Of a stretch of 64,000 nucleotides of DNA, positions 29,873 through 39,301 are shown in pieces. Under the pieces are notes generated by a model that worked only from the letters and a program-made list of their open reading frames with translations, made no database searches and was not told the origin of the DNA. This DNA comes from Asparagopsis taxiformis (Eukaryota > Rhodophyta > Florideophyceae > Bonnemaisoniales > Bonnemaisoniaceae). Numbering within the stretch: position 1 is the first letter of the stretch; each line of letters begins with the position of its first letter. A program made the translations under genes and the position numbers. The stretch lies in assembly GCA_030407315.1 (NCBI GenBank), contig JALQPE010000231.1:62001-126000 (forward strand), read 5' to 3'.

Positions 29873-31690
29873 ATGGATCCGAGAGCGGCTGTCGTACGAT
29901 ACATTCGTCAATTGATAGACGATGCAAGCGGAATCAAAGCACTGCTTCTCGATGGCGATACCGCGAAAATAATAGGCCTCGTCTTCAGTCAATCCGACTT
30001 GCTTCAGCGCGAAGTTCTCCTCATCGAGAAGATCGATAACAAGCGTGGAAAAGATCTGACGCACATGAACGCAGTTGTATTCGTACGACCGATTGCGGAG
30101 AACATCTTGACCTTACGCCATGAACTACGTAATCCGCGTTTTGCATCGTACAAAATCATCTTCTCCAACTTGGTCAAACGAACGTACGTGGAGGAAATTG
30201 CAGACGCTGATCAATTCGAGCTCGTTACAGAGGTTAAAGAAATATTTGCAGACTACTACGCCTCGGATAGCCATCTTATATCCTTCGACGTACTTCCCTG
30301 TCTCGATGCCATGCAGGGTCGTGGCGGATCCCTGCAGAATCCTCTATTTGAACGAACTGTGGACGGCATCACGGCCACAATTCTGTCCATGAAAATCAAG
30401 CCGCAGATTCGTTTCCAAGCTTCTAGTCCGCTCTGCAAAAACATTGCCGAAAGACTGTGCGTGCGCATGGATCAAGAAGCGTCCTTGTTTGACTTTCGAC
30501 CGCGAGCTACGCAACCTTTATTGCTCATCATCGACCGTCGCGAAGACCCCGTCACACCGCTGCTAAATCAATGGACGTACGAAGCGATGGTGCACGAATT
30601 GATCGGCATAAAGCACAATCGTGTCAGTTTACAAAACGCACCAAAAGTCCCTGATGATTTCCGAGAACTGGTACTCGACTCCATGGAGGATGAATTTTTC
30701 CGCGGCAATCGCTACAGGAACTTTGGTGATCTCGGTATGAATCTCAAGACGCTCGTCGATTCATTTCAAGTCAAAAGTGAGAGCGGTAACAATTTGAGCA
30801 CCATCGAAGATATGATGAAATTTGTCGGCAACTATCCCGAGTTTCGAAAGGAATCTTCAAATGTCAGCAAACATGTGGCGCTTGCGGGCGAATTGTCACG
30901 CCTAGTTGGAGAGACCAATCTGTTGGATGTGTCCCAACTGGAGCAGGATTTGGCCTGTCGCGAGGGCGAGGCGGAACATCGGCAGGAGATTATGCAGGCG
31001 TTGCAGAAGAAGAATGTGACGCTGTCGGACAAGCTACGATTGGTCATGTTGTATAGTTTGCGGTACGAGGAGAGTAGAAATAGAGGATTGGCACTGATGA
31101 AGGAGGCATTGATGAAGGCTGGAGTTGGTGCAGAGGGAATCCATTTGATTACTGCTGTGAAAGAATATGCGGGTGCAGCGAAACGATCTGGCGATGTGTT
31201 CTCGAATCGCTCGTTTTTCGCAATGGCGAGCAACAGAGTTCGAAGGGGAATCGGTGGTGTCGACAATGTTTACACGCAACACGAGCCGCTACTTGTGTAT
31301 ACAATTGATGATCTTTTGAGAAGCAAGCTTCGCGCGAGTGAGTTTGTGCTGGCGCAAACGGACGAGCGTTCAAACGGATACGTTGGCAAAGGTGGAATGG
31401 AGAATGGCGCGTCGATTACTATTGCCGCGCCTAGAGAATTGTTAATTGTGATCGCTGGTGGTGTGACATACGAAGAATCGAAATGTATCTCCGCGATTAA
31501 TGGAGGTCCCGATGCCTTTATACCGCCTGAAGGTTCTACAACTGCTTCAGCAGCAAGTGCAGCTCGCCATCTGAATGCACGAGTGGTTCTCATAGGGACG
31601 TGCATCCACAACTCGACGTCGTTCGCTGTTGAGATTTCACGCAATGCCAATGCTGAAAAGCAGGCGCATATATTTGCGGCGAATCGGTGA
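29873..31690 (+). CDS. VPS45: Vacuolar sorting protein VPS45 (Sec1/Munc18 family)
   Basis: 605-residue SM-family protein that binds Tlg2/syntaxin-16-type SNAREs at the TGN-endosome. Start at ATG 29873 (context ACAATGG). Signatures: IRQLIDDASGIKALLLDGDT at 10-29, HMNAVVFVRPIAENI, YKIIFSNLVKRTYVEEIADA, LLIIDRREDPVTPLLNQWTY (the SM DRxxDPxTPLL motif), EIADADQFELVTEVKEIFAD, and the C-terminal IVIAGGVTYEE with LIGTCIHNSTSF. The YVEEIADADQFE region and length fit VPS45 rather than Sec1, Sly1 or VPS33. Single exon. Convergent with ETFDH at a 12-bp distance, so 3' ends of the transcripts probably overlap. Confidence 0.93.
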   Translation: MDPRAAVVRYIRQLIDDASGIKALLLDGDTAKIIGLVFSQSDLLQREVLLIEKIDNKRGKDLTHMNAVVFVRPIAENILTLRHELRNPRFASYKIIFSNLVKRTYVEEIADADQFELVTEVKEIFADYYASDSHLISFDVLPCLDAMQGRGGSLQNPLFERTVDGITATILSMKIKPQIRFQASSPLCKNIAERLCVRMDQEASLFDFRPRATQPLLLIIDRREDPVTPLLNQWTYEAMVHELIGIKHNRVSLQNAPKVPDDFRELVLDSMEDEFFRGNRYRNFGDLGMNLKTLVDSFQVKSESGNNLSTIEDMMKFVGNYPEFRKESSNVSKHVALAGELSRLVGETNLLDVSQLEQDLACREGEAEHRQEIMQALQKKNVTLSDKLRLVMLYSLRYEESRNRGLALMKEALMKAGVGAEGIHLITAVKEYAGAAKRSGDVFSNRSFFAMASNRVRRGIGGVDNVYTQHEPLLVYTIDDLLRSKLRASEFVLAQTDERSNGYVGKGGMENGASITIAAPRELLIVIAGGVTYEESKCISAINGGPDAFIPPEGSTTASAASAARHLNARVVLIGTCIHNSTSFAVEISRNANAEKQAHIFAANR

Positions 31691-31701
31691 CAAAATTGGG
31701 A

Positions 31702-33426
31702 TCATGTCATGCTATATTTGGGACCTCCACCGCCTTGAGGAACAGTCCATGTGATGTTCTGCGACGGATCTTTAATGTCACATGCTTTACAATGCAGACA
31801 ATTCTGTGCATTGATCTGCAAATCCCGTCCTCCATCATCCTTGTCGACAAATTCGTACACCTTTGCGGGGCAATATCTACCTTCCGGCCCGTCGAACACG
31901 GCGAGATTAACATTGGTCGGTACGGACGAATCTTTCAACACCAGATGACACGGTTCATCGTGATCGTGATCAGTACCGCTTAAGGACAATGAAGTCAACA
32001 GGTCAAAACTGACCCGACCATCCGGTTTGGGGTATTCAATTGGCTTGCATTGTTGTTTAGACCTTGTCGCAAGATGATCCGGCGCTGCATGCGACAAGGT
32101 CCATGGGGAGCGACCACGCGTGATATAAGTTTCCAATGCTGCATTCGCAATACCTGCAAGTAAACCATATTTAAACGCGGGCCGTATGTTTCGTACCGCC
32201 TTCAATTCGGACCAGACCCAGGAATTTTGCAAGCGATGCTGATAGCCCTGCGCAGATGCGACGCCATTGCTGAGATTTTCAAACACGGCATCGGCGGCGA
32301 CCATGGCGCTCTTCTGTGCGGTATGCGTCCCTTTGATTTTGGGCACGTTGAGAAATCCGGCCGTGCAGCCGATCAGTGCACCGCCCGGGAATTCAAGTTT
32401 GGGAATCGATTGAAACCCGCCTTCGTTTAATGTTCGTGCACCATATTGAAGGACTTGAGCGTCTTCGAGGAGTGGTTTGACACTCGGATGCATTTTGTAG
32501 CGTTGAAATTCTTCATATGGTGATAGATAGGGATTGTGATAATCCAGTGCAACTACATAACCGATTGCGACTTTTTCATCTTCCATGTGGTAGAGAAACG
32601 ATCCGCCGTATGTTTGCATGTCCATTGGATAGCCTATTGAATGAACAATTTTTCCAGGCTGATGCTTGTTGGACGCTACACGCCACACTTCCTTAACGCC
32701 CAATGCATACGTTTGATGCTGTGCATTTTCACGTAATGAGTATCGATGCGTCAATTTCTTGGTTAAGGAACCTCTGGCGCCTTCAGCGAACAACGAAACC
32801 TTTCCCAGAATTTCAACACCAGGTTCGTATGTATCTTTTCTAGATCCATCTTTAGCCACGCCGAAATCATTGGTTGCAACACCTTGGACGGCACCATTTT
32901 CATCATAGACAACGTCACTTGCCGCAAAACCAGGATATATTTCAACGCCGAGCTCCTCAGCTTGTTCGGCCAACCATCTCGTAAGCTGCGAGAGTGAGAT
33001 GACATAGTTTTGATGATTGTTCATCTGCGGCGGTGTTGGTAATCGATAGAACGAATTGGGCGTCAAGAATTGAAATTCATCACTGGCGGCCGGCACGCCC
33101 ATCGGTGCATCACGTTGCCTCCAGTCCGGTATCAATTCGTCCAACGCACGAGGTTCAAACACGTTTCCCGAGAGAATGTGCGCGCCGACTTCGGAGCCTT
33201 TTTCCAGAACACAGACAGATAGATCGCTGTCGTGTTGCTGGCATAATTGACGGATTCGAATAGCAGCTGAAAGACCAGCAGGTCCTGCTCCAATGATCAC
33301 GACATCGTAGTGCAATTGCTCACGTTGCGATTGGTCGGCGGTGCATGCGAATGTCCTGTGTTGGAACGATGAAGTTGCGCTGCGAATCTGCGAGGAGAAG
33401 CGGCGAAGTAGTCTAGCAGCCAACAT
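31702..33426 (-). CDS. ETFDH: Electron-transfer flavoprotein-ubiquinone oxidoreductase
   Basis: 574 residues; passes electrons from ETF to ubiquinone in the mitochondrial inner membrane during fatty-acid and amino-acid breakdown. The N-terminus MLAARLLRRFSSQIRSATSS is a mitochondrial presequence. FAD-binding VIIGAGPAGLSAAIRIRQL lies at about residues 44-62. The family stretch GAHILSGNVFEPRALDELIP follows, then GCTAGFLNVPKIKGTH. The C-terminal [4Fe-4S] ligands are CPAKVYEF and NCLHCKACDIKDPSQNITW (C-x2-C-x2-C plus the earlier Cys). The protein ends PQGGGGPKYSMT, matching ETFDH enzymes. All hallmarks and length are present. Confidence 0.96.
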   Translation of the reverse strand: MLAARLLRRFSSQIRSATSSFQHRTFACTADQSQREQLHYDVVIIGAGPAGLSAAIRIRQLCQQHDSDLSVCVLEKGSEVGAHILSGNVFEPRALDELIPDWRQRDAPMGVPAASDEFQFLTPNSFYRLPTPPQMNNHQNYVISLSQLTRWLAEQAEELGVEIYPGFAASDVVYDENGAVQGVATNDFGVAKDGSRKDTYEPGVEILGKVSLFAEGARGSLTKKLTHRYSLRENAQHQTYALGVKEVWRVASNKHQPGKIVHSIGYPMDMQTYGGSFLYHMEDEKVAIGYVVALDYHNPYLSPYEEFQRYKMHPSVKPLLEDAQVLQYGARTLNEGGFQSIPKLEFPGGALIGCTAGFLNVPKIKGTHTAQKSAMVAADAVFENLSNGVASAQGYQHRLQNSWVWSELKAVRNIRPAFKYGLLAGIANAALETYITRGRSPWTLSHAAPDHLATRSKQQCKPIEYPKPDGRVSFDLLTSLSLSGTDHDHDEPCHLVLKDSSVPTNVNLAVFDGPEGRYCPAKVYEFVDKDDGGRDLQINAQNCLHCKACDIKDPSQNITWTVPQGGGGPKYSMT

Positions 33427-33701
33427 TGCGAGCGATCGTGTGTAGATGTCAGCGAGGACGAATGGGAAGAGATGATGATTTGAATGCTTTCAACGTGTAG
33501 GATGATTATTGGCAAAGTTGATTTAGATTTAAATAGTATAGAAACGATCGCTGAGGATGGACTGTTTTTCTATCAACATCGCACTCTCCACTACATTTAG
33601 TGACAGAGAAAGCTGCACGTCTCCAATGCACATCCGCATCTGATCTACAATACAACGAGATTGATTTTACAATTGTTGTGTCCAAGTTGATGCAGTTGCA
33701 A

Positions 33702-34769
33702 TTACTGTTGACAATAACCCAACTGTTTCGGCAATCGAATTTCAATCGTACCGTCATCAACAACGGTAGCACAACCATGCTGTGATAACGAAGCCGTGGA
33801 CGCACCGATATGCGCATAAACGAGCTTACAAACAGCATCAATCTGCTGAAAATTGGCAGCACGATGCGACATTTTCAAATGCTCTCTCAGAATCAACCGA
33901 ATAACTCTTCTCTGAATAGCAACACTCACATCAGCCAAAGCCTTACGATCGATTCTCACCACCAATTCCCCACTCGAAACGCGCTCAACCCGCGCAACGC
34001 ACGTCAACAATCTCTCCGCCAACTGCTCCAAACATTTCGAGTCCTCTCTCAACAAATGCGCCGTTCTCGCCAATGCCGTCTCAACGCGCCGATTAAAATG
34101 CGTCTGAAACATCGGAATCACCTGTGCCCGAATCCGATTACGCGCATATTTCAAATCTTCATTATACACATCTTTCCAAACCGCCAATTGATTCTCCTCA
34201 CAAAACCGCTGCGTCTCCCGTCGAGAAACGCCTAACATCGGACGAACCAATCTCACATCCCGGCCATCCTCCTCATCCACACGTCTCGACCACGTCAAAC
34301 TCGCGATTCCATCCGCGCCCGCGCCGTGCACCAGACTGAACACGACCGTTTCAGCCAGATCGGACATGGTGTGGCCGGTGACAATGTCGTCAAACGCATG
34401 CTGCGTCGCGAAACGTGACAGCGATTTGTACCGCCATTCGCGCGCGGCGTTTTCAGACTGCGGCATGTCCAGGTCGTGCGCGGCGTCGATGACATGTAAT
34501 GGTAATTCGACGCGATGCGCGTACCGCGCGACATGATCGCAGATGCCGACGTCGAGCGGCCATTTGTGGTCGCAATGCGCCAGCGAAAGTTGGCGCCATT
34601 GCTTGTGCTTCCGTTGCAAGTGACGCAGCACTTCAGCGAGTGTCAGCGAATCCTGTCCGCCGGATATGGCGACGAGTACACGCCGACCGGGCGCCAGGAG
34701 ATTGTGCGAGGTTAGTGTGCGTGCGACGCGTGAAATGATCCCCGCTGTGATGCGTCTTGGCGCGCCCAT
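33702..34769 (-). CDS. tilS: tRNA(Ile)-lysidine synthase TilS, nuclear encoded
   Basis: 355 residues. Modifies C34 of the CAU-anticodon tRNA-Ile to lysidine, using ATP and lysine, so it reads AUA; a bacterial/organellar activity. Residues 31-41 are VLVAISGGQDS, the PP-loop SGGxDS motif; then LAHCDHKWPLD, SENAAREWRYKSLSRFA, DDIVTGHTMSDLAETVVF (TGHxxxDxAET) and RLVRPMLGVSRRE, a compact TilS core. The C-terminal region after residue 230 is divergent. The first 25 residues (GAPRRITAGIISRVARTLTS) are basic and Ser/Thr-containing, consistent with organelle import. Divergent from the thioredoxin gene (225 bp). Nuclear location is notable because red algal plastids usually encode tilS themselves. Confidence 0.88.
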   Translation of the reverse strand: MGAPRRITAGIISRVARTLTSHNLLAPGRRVLVAISGGQDSLTLAEVLRHLQRKHKQWRQLSLAHCDHKWPLDVGICDHVARYAHRVELPLHVIDAAHDLDMPQSENAAREWRYKSLSRFATQHAFDDIVTGHTMSDLAETVVFSLVHGAGADGIASLTWSRRVDEEDGRDVRLVRPMLGVSRRETQRFCEENQLAVWKDVYNEDLKYARNRIRAQVIPMFQTHFNRRVETALARTAHLLREDSKCLEQLAERLLTCVARVERVSSGELVVRIDRKALADVSVAIQRRVIRLILREHLKMSHRAANFQQIDAVCKLVYAHIGASTASLSQHGCATVVDDGTIEIRLPKQLGYCQQ

Positions 34770-34994
34770 GCATCGGTTGTGTCGATACGCGCGTGTTGCG
34801 CTGCGTTGCGACGGTGGGCGATGCAGACGCGTCGTGGACTGCGGATCAGATTTTGAAATTTTTTAATCGCAAGATTCTTCAGATGCATGCGCCAGCCACG
34901 TTGCCTCGACATGTATCTACAAACGTTTTAGGAGCTCCCGCAACTGGTCGTCAGCTCGTGAGACGCATCGCTTTCGTTCATGTCACATTTGAAT
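34770..34994. promoter_or_regulatory. Divergent promoter region of TilS and thioredoxin
   Basis: 225 bp separate the start codons of two organelle-directed genes transcribed away from each other. No distinct element recognised. Confidence 0.35.
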
Positions 34995-35661
34995 ATGGCA
35001 TTCATCTCCAGTCCATTGTTGCCGATTTCAAACGCAAATTCTGTTGCGTTGTCCACGAACAAACGGGTCTTGCGTCCAACTGTCTCTGCGCCGTCATCGA
35101 GGCGCACGACAATTACCGCCGTTAGAAAGGCTAGAGAAGTGACGCAGGAGCAGCTCGAACTTTGTCTCGCCGCCAATGAACGTCCGCTTTTGGTGGACGC
35201 ATTTGCCAGTACGTATTCCATTTCAATCCATCGTGACTGTTGTGCTTGTTCATTCGTGCCGCTAATCCATCCATATCGTCATTGGTGATTTTGCTTGCAA
35301 TCGAAGAGTGGTGCGGTCCCTGTCAATTCCTCATTCCGCAGTTGGACCTTCTTGCGGAAAAGTATGGCGACAAGTTGGATATTGTCAAATTCGACACTGA
35401 AGAATTTCCCGACCTTGCATCGGCACTGATGATTCGAGGGTACGTCATCTCATTCCCCATTCTCTCCATTGCAAATCCCAGCTACTAACGCGATAAATTG
35501 AAATCGCCAGTCTTCCAACTCTGTTTTTCATCAAGGACGGCAAGCTACGATACAGAATGGAAGGCGCTTTGACTGCCGACGAACTCGAAAAACTAATTGA
35601 GTATGTTTTGTTCGACGGTCCAGCCCCGGTGCCGCCGCAGGATGCTGCAAATAATCCGTAA
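34995..35661 (+). CDS. Plastid thioredoxin, Trx-z/CITRX-like, three exons
   Basis: 165-residue thioredoxin built from exons 34995-35208, 35307-35439 and 35511-35661; introns of 98 and 71 nt are GTACGT...AG, and the second has a TACTAAC branch site at 35483-35489. The N-terminus MAFISSPLLPISNANSVALS is a red-algal-type plastid transit peptide (Phe at position 3). The catalytic core reads RPLLVDAFAKWCGPCQFLIP, with canonical WCGPC across the first junction, then DKLDIVKFDTEEFPDLASAL, and RGLPTLFFIKDGKLRYRMEG. The RGLPTLFFI and ...RMEGAL wording is closest to plant CITRX/Trx-z, which regulates plastid RNA polymerase. The upstream in-frame ATG at 34980 is less likely as start. Confidence 0.85.
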
Positions 35662-35739
35662 CTCATACACTACCGAGTAAAAGTCGCCGCTCATTTTACT
35701 GTGCAAGCTAAAATACTCGATACACGCACGCATCCATCT

Positions 35740-37099
35740 TTACAATTTAGTTAACTGCGCCATGAGATCTTCCAAATCAGCGCTGGTTTCCTGTACATGT
35801 TCTTCTGCAGCTGCAGTGTTGCAAGTCGCGTTCTCGTACGCATATTGGAGTCCTGCAACCAGCTCCACCGTCGGTATCGTATCCGATTCGTCAGGTTGCT
35901 CGCGCTGAGGTTGAAGATCGTCTTCAGATGCCAATGAAATACCCCATTCATTTTCCGGATGCACGTCCTCCTCCTCTATTTCCTCCTCACCCTTTCCCTC
36001 CCTCGCCTCTGCATCGCGCAACGCCTGCTCCGCAACCCTTCTCTGGTGCTCTTTCTGCCGTTTGAGGCAGGACGATTCCAAGCATGACGGATTGGGTTTC
36101 AATGCCATCGTTGGAAAAAAGTCCTTCATAGCTGAATAGCCAAGATATTCCGATACCTCACCAAACTGCAGCAGATACTTCAATGTATTTTGCACCAACA
36201 TAGCCGCCACCATCCCCATAGTGGTCGGCAAAGACGCCGCGCAAACACCATCTCTCTTCAATGTCCGTTCATCGATATCTGATGCAACAATCAGCGGCGG
36301 TGCGCAACTGAAACACGCTAAACGACCGGGATCTATGAGCTGTATATGACCTGAAACTGCATCTTCGCTAACGCCGCTCTCCATCCAGACCTGCGCCAGC
36401 TCGTTGCAAGCGGTGTTGATTGCATTTCTGGCCGCAAAGTTATCCACACAAGACAGTACGAGGTTCACAGGCGAGTCGTTGGACAAGGATCCGTTGGAAA
36501 TGCGCTGCATGAAGTGGTCAAAGTTTTCCAGCGTCGTGATATCGTAATTATACGCCTCAAAAGTCACATCGGGATTGATTGCCAGTAGTGTTTCCCGTGC
36601 AGCGTCGACTTTACTACTGCCGGATTGTTCAGGTCGGAAGAATAAGCGATTCATGTTGGCGAGTTCCACTCTATCATAGTCGAATAGAATCAATTTGCCG
36701 ATACCGCATCGCGTGAGCATTTCAGCTGTGACGGACCCGACGCCGCCGACTCCGACAATTGCGACTGTGAAATCGCGAATCTGTTCATAGTTGTCCACGA
36801 TACCCATACGTTTCAACGCCATGAGACGCGAGTATGGATTTTCGGGCACGACTTGCGCGCTCATTTGTTTGATCAATTTGCGCGTTGCGCCGGTGGTTTG
36901 CTCGCATGATTCTTCGAGTTGAGACGAGATAGTTTTGGCTAATCTCTCTTTCTACACGCGTTTTTACACGAACATTTGTGTTAGTCGAACAGTGACTAGT
37001 TTGCAGAGTGCTGGTCCGGGATGAACGGTAACTTACTGTCGCCGGTGAAAGTTGAGATTGTGAAAGCAGGTCGTCAAACTGTTGACGGAATTGATCCAT
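35740..37099 (-). CDS. UBA5: UFM1-activating enzyme E1 (UBA5), two exons
   Basis: E1 enzyme that activates the ubiquitin-like modifier UFM1. Exon 1, 37099-37037 (21 codons), joins exon 2, 36951-35740, through an 85-nt intron (GTAAGT...TAG), giving 424 residues; without the first exon the long frame has no suitable ATG at its start. Signatures: [23 protein letters not shown]-binding [27 protein letters not shown], the active-site region [20 protein letters not shown] with the catalytic Cys, and zinc ligands CFSC and CLESSC. Near the C-terminus [12 protein letters not shown] keeps the WGIxL core of the UFM1/ATG8-interacting motif known from human UBA5. Convergent with the thioredoxin gene (78 bp). 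Confidence 0.93.
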
Positions 37100-37269
37100 G
37101 ACTGTTGGCGTGGTGATTTGTGCGCGAGACGTCGGTCGGTGTCGATGGGAATAGACAATACTGGGAAGGACGGTTCGTCGGGTTGGCAGCGGAAGCAGAA
37201 GCTGGGCACAGCGTTGAAAAGATTGGCGTCATACTGATATGATGCAATCTGGCATGCAAGTTGATTGCG

Positions 37270-37567
37270 TTATTTCAACGCCAATCCAGTGCACGGCGCA
37301 TATGTAAGTATGATGGAGGAATTCCCTGAAAATATCCGTGGATGCTGATTATTTTAACAAAATAATACCTTGTTCGTTTTCATTGCTGGACAACCAACCA
37401 TTCAATTGGAACACGTGTTCCATTTGCAGCAGCGCTTGACCAATTGTCTCTTGGCAGTGATGCGCAAAATTCATACCGCCAGCAGTTCTCCTCGCGTTTG
37501 TCTCCCTCGGTAGGTTCGGTAACGCAGGATCAAGATGACATGACCGACTTGAAGAAGCACGTTTCAT
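37270..37567 (-). CDS. Possible small gene, unknown
   Basis: A frame from ATG 37567 reads MKRASSSRSCHLDPALPNLP ... AHHCQETIGQALLQMEHVFQ, a plausible basic tail plus amphipathic helix. Unspliced it stops at 37349 (72 residues). A GT-AG interval at 37368-37326 (43 nt, shorter than other introns here) would extend it to 84 residues ending at 37270. No family recognised. It lies alone between UBA5 and the first SPEC3/Stum-like gene. Confidence 0.28.
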
Positions 37568-38024
37568 AGGCAACATGCGATAGAAATCGGAAATTTCAAG
37601 TTATATTCGGCATGGCTAACGTTTTGAAACCAATTCAAAATACTGTTTAAAAGCTTTCCGCGTGTGCACTTCAGATATGTTTAGCGTCCCATAGCGCCTT
37701 CTCTATCCATCTCTATAACGGGTGAACATGAAGACTTTATTCAATGGAAATCTACACTATTCAACTGTATATCAATGTCTACACTCGGATAATTTCATCA
37801 TAATAAACAATGAGCAGCATGTAAAACAAGTGCTGTCTGCAAACAGCTCTACACCAGCAAAGTATGAGGCTTATGAGTCATTAACGACACAATAACAATC
37901 GCTTTGGAAAACATTCATGATGAAACATCATCACTCGCATATGTATGTTCCGAAGCGCGGCTTTGCGTACAGCAAGAGAGTATGAGCACACGTCGACACA
38001 GAGCGGAAATTCATTACTTTCCTG
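37568..38024. other. Intergenic stretch
   Basis: 457 bp, AT-rich, with no recognisable gene or element. Confidence 0.35.
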
Positions 38025-38423
38025 TTATGAAGAGAGCACGGGTGGAGGTACTTGCGGAGAATGATGACCGGCCTCCACATCACGATGGTGGTGATGATGA
38101 TGATGATGATGATGGTCATGTTTAGCTGCCTTCCGTAGATTCAAAGACCAAATAATAGCCCAGATCCATCCGATAAGAATAGGCGCAGTAGCCAATTGCG
38201 CGAGACCGACCAGAATGGTCGAACAAGTCGTTTTGGGCGCGAAACAAGCTGCAATTAGTGTACCGATGCCGGGAAAGAATATGTTGATAACGAGGATGAA
38301 TGTGGCGAGGTTCTGCACGGACGGAGAGAACATCGGTTAGAATGGTACCAAAATCCGTTTAAAGAAGATGAGAAAAGAATCGCATACCGGTGGGAAGTTT
38401 CGTGGAATAGCGGCGTCACACAT
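38025..38423 (-). CDS. SPEC3/Stum-like two-helix membrane protein, paralogue A
   Basis: 107 residues from exons 38423-38388 (MCDAAIPRNFPP) and 38312-38025, joined by a 75-nt intron (GTATGC...CAG). Helix 1 is LATFILVINIFFPGIGTLIA and helix 2 is ILVGLAQLATAPILIGWIWA followed by IIWSLNL. The PGxGT turn at the end of helix 1 and GWIW(A/S)IxW in helix 2 are the hallmarks of the SPEC3/Stum family of small membrane proteins (metazoan Stum takes part in mechanosensory transduction). The cytosolic-type tail carries HDHHHHHHHHHHRDVEAGHH, a possible metal-binding stretch encoded by a GAT/ATG trinucleotide repeat. Two paralogues lie within 3.3 kb on the same strand with the same intron position. Function in algae unknown. 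Confidence 0.7.
38086..38117. repeat. ATG/GAT trinucleotide repeat
   Basis: A run of near-perfect GAT units on the plus strand encodes the poly-histidine tract of paralogue A on the minus strand. Length polymorphism is expected. Confidence 0.7.
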
Positions 38424-39301
38424 ATTTCTGACGGCAGATTGGGAATGAAGAAGACGATGTGGAGATAGGACAAGTGCGATATGAAGAGTGCTCTCGGCGA
38501 GTTTTGGGGTGTGAACATGGGCACGGATGGTTAAATGGCTGCGCCGAGAGGATGTTATGTGGGTATGCTACACCTATTCATATACCGACAGGCATGCGTA
38601 TTTCTGCAGTGTGTACTTCTAGTGGTGGGAATCATGACGGTGTGCATTTTGCAGTTTACTCGAGCTGTTTTTCTGATTGGATTGAGGATTTAAGCTGTGC
38701 TTGGAACGAGGGATTGTGTGTGCAGGTGTGTGGCATGACATGACATTCCACCTGCATGATGGCTGGCTATCATGTGTGAGCACGGAGCGCGGCGAAAGTG
38801 TGCGTCCGAGTGCGGATTGGTTTCCAAGTGCTGTTGTGGATGTGTGTAAGTCGGTGGATTGAAGACGTGATAGTTGAAATGGTCGCGGCTGGCTCGGTCC
38901 ACGCTGTCGGGAGAGCGGTGGAAGTGATGAAGACGCTTGTGGATCAAAGGTAACTGTGATGCTTAACAATAGAGGTCATTACAGTGTAATGGGATCGAAC
39001 GAGATCATGTACTGTACGCGAGAAAAATTGTTGCCAAGGTACAATGGAATCTAAATTAGTGCGGGAACGACGCAATGCTAAGAAAACGTTACCTGAACAA
39101 GTAATACCACATGGTGGCGATAATTGCGGTCAATTGAAGAGGTACCAAGGGTACGCGTTTATCATCAAACATGACGCACGTCATCACGGGAAATTACGAC
39201 ATCAATAGAATGATCACGCACACTAGATATATCACTAAACGTCCTACACAACTAGAGCACGAGTTGCATAAAATTGGACGTTCCAAAAACAACTAGTTGC
39301 T
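38424..39301. other. Intergenic stretch between paralogues A and B
   Basis: 878 bp without a convincing gene. Open frames on both strands are short and have no protein character. Contains 5' flanking sequence of paralogue A and 3' flanking sequence of paralogue B. Confidence 0.35.
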
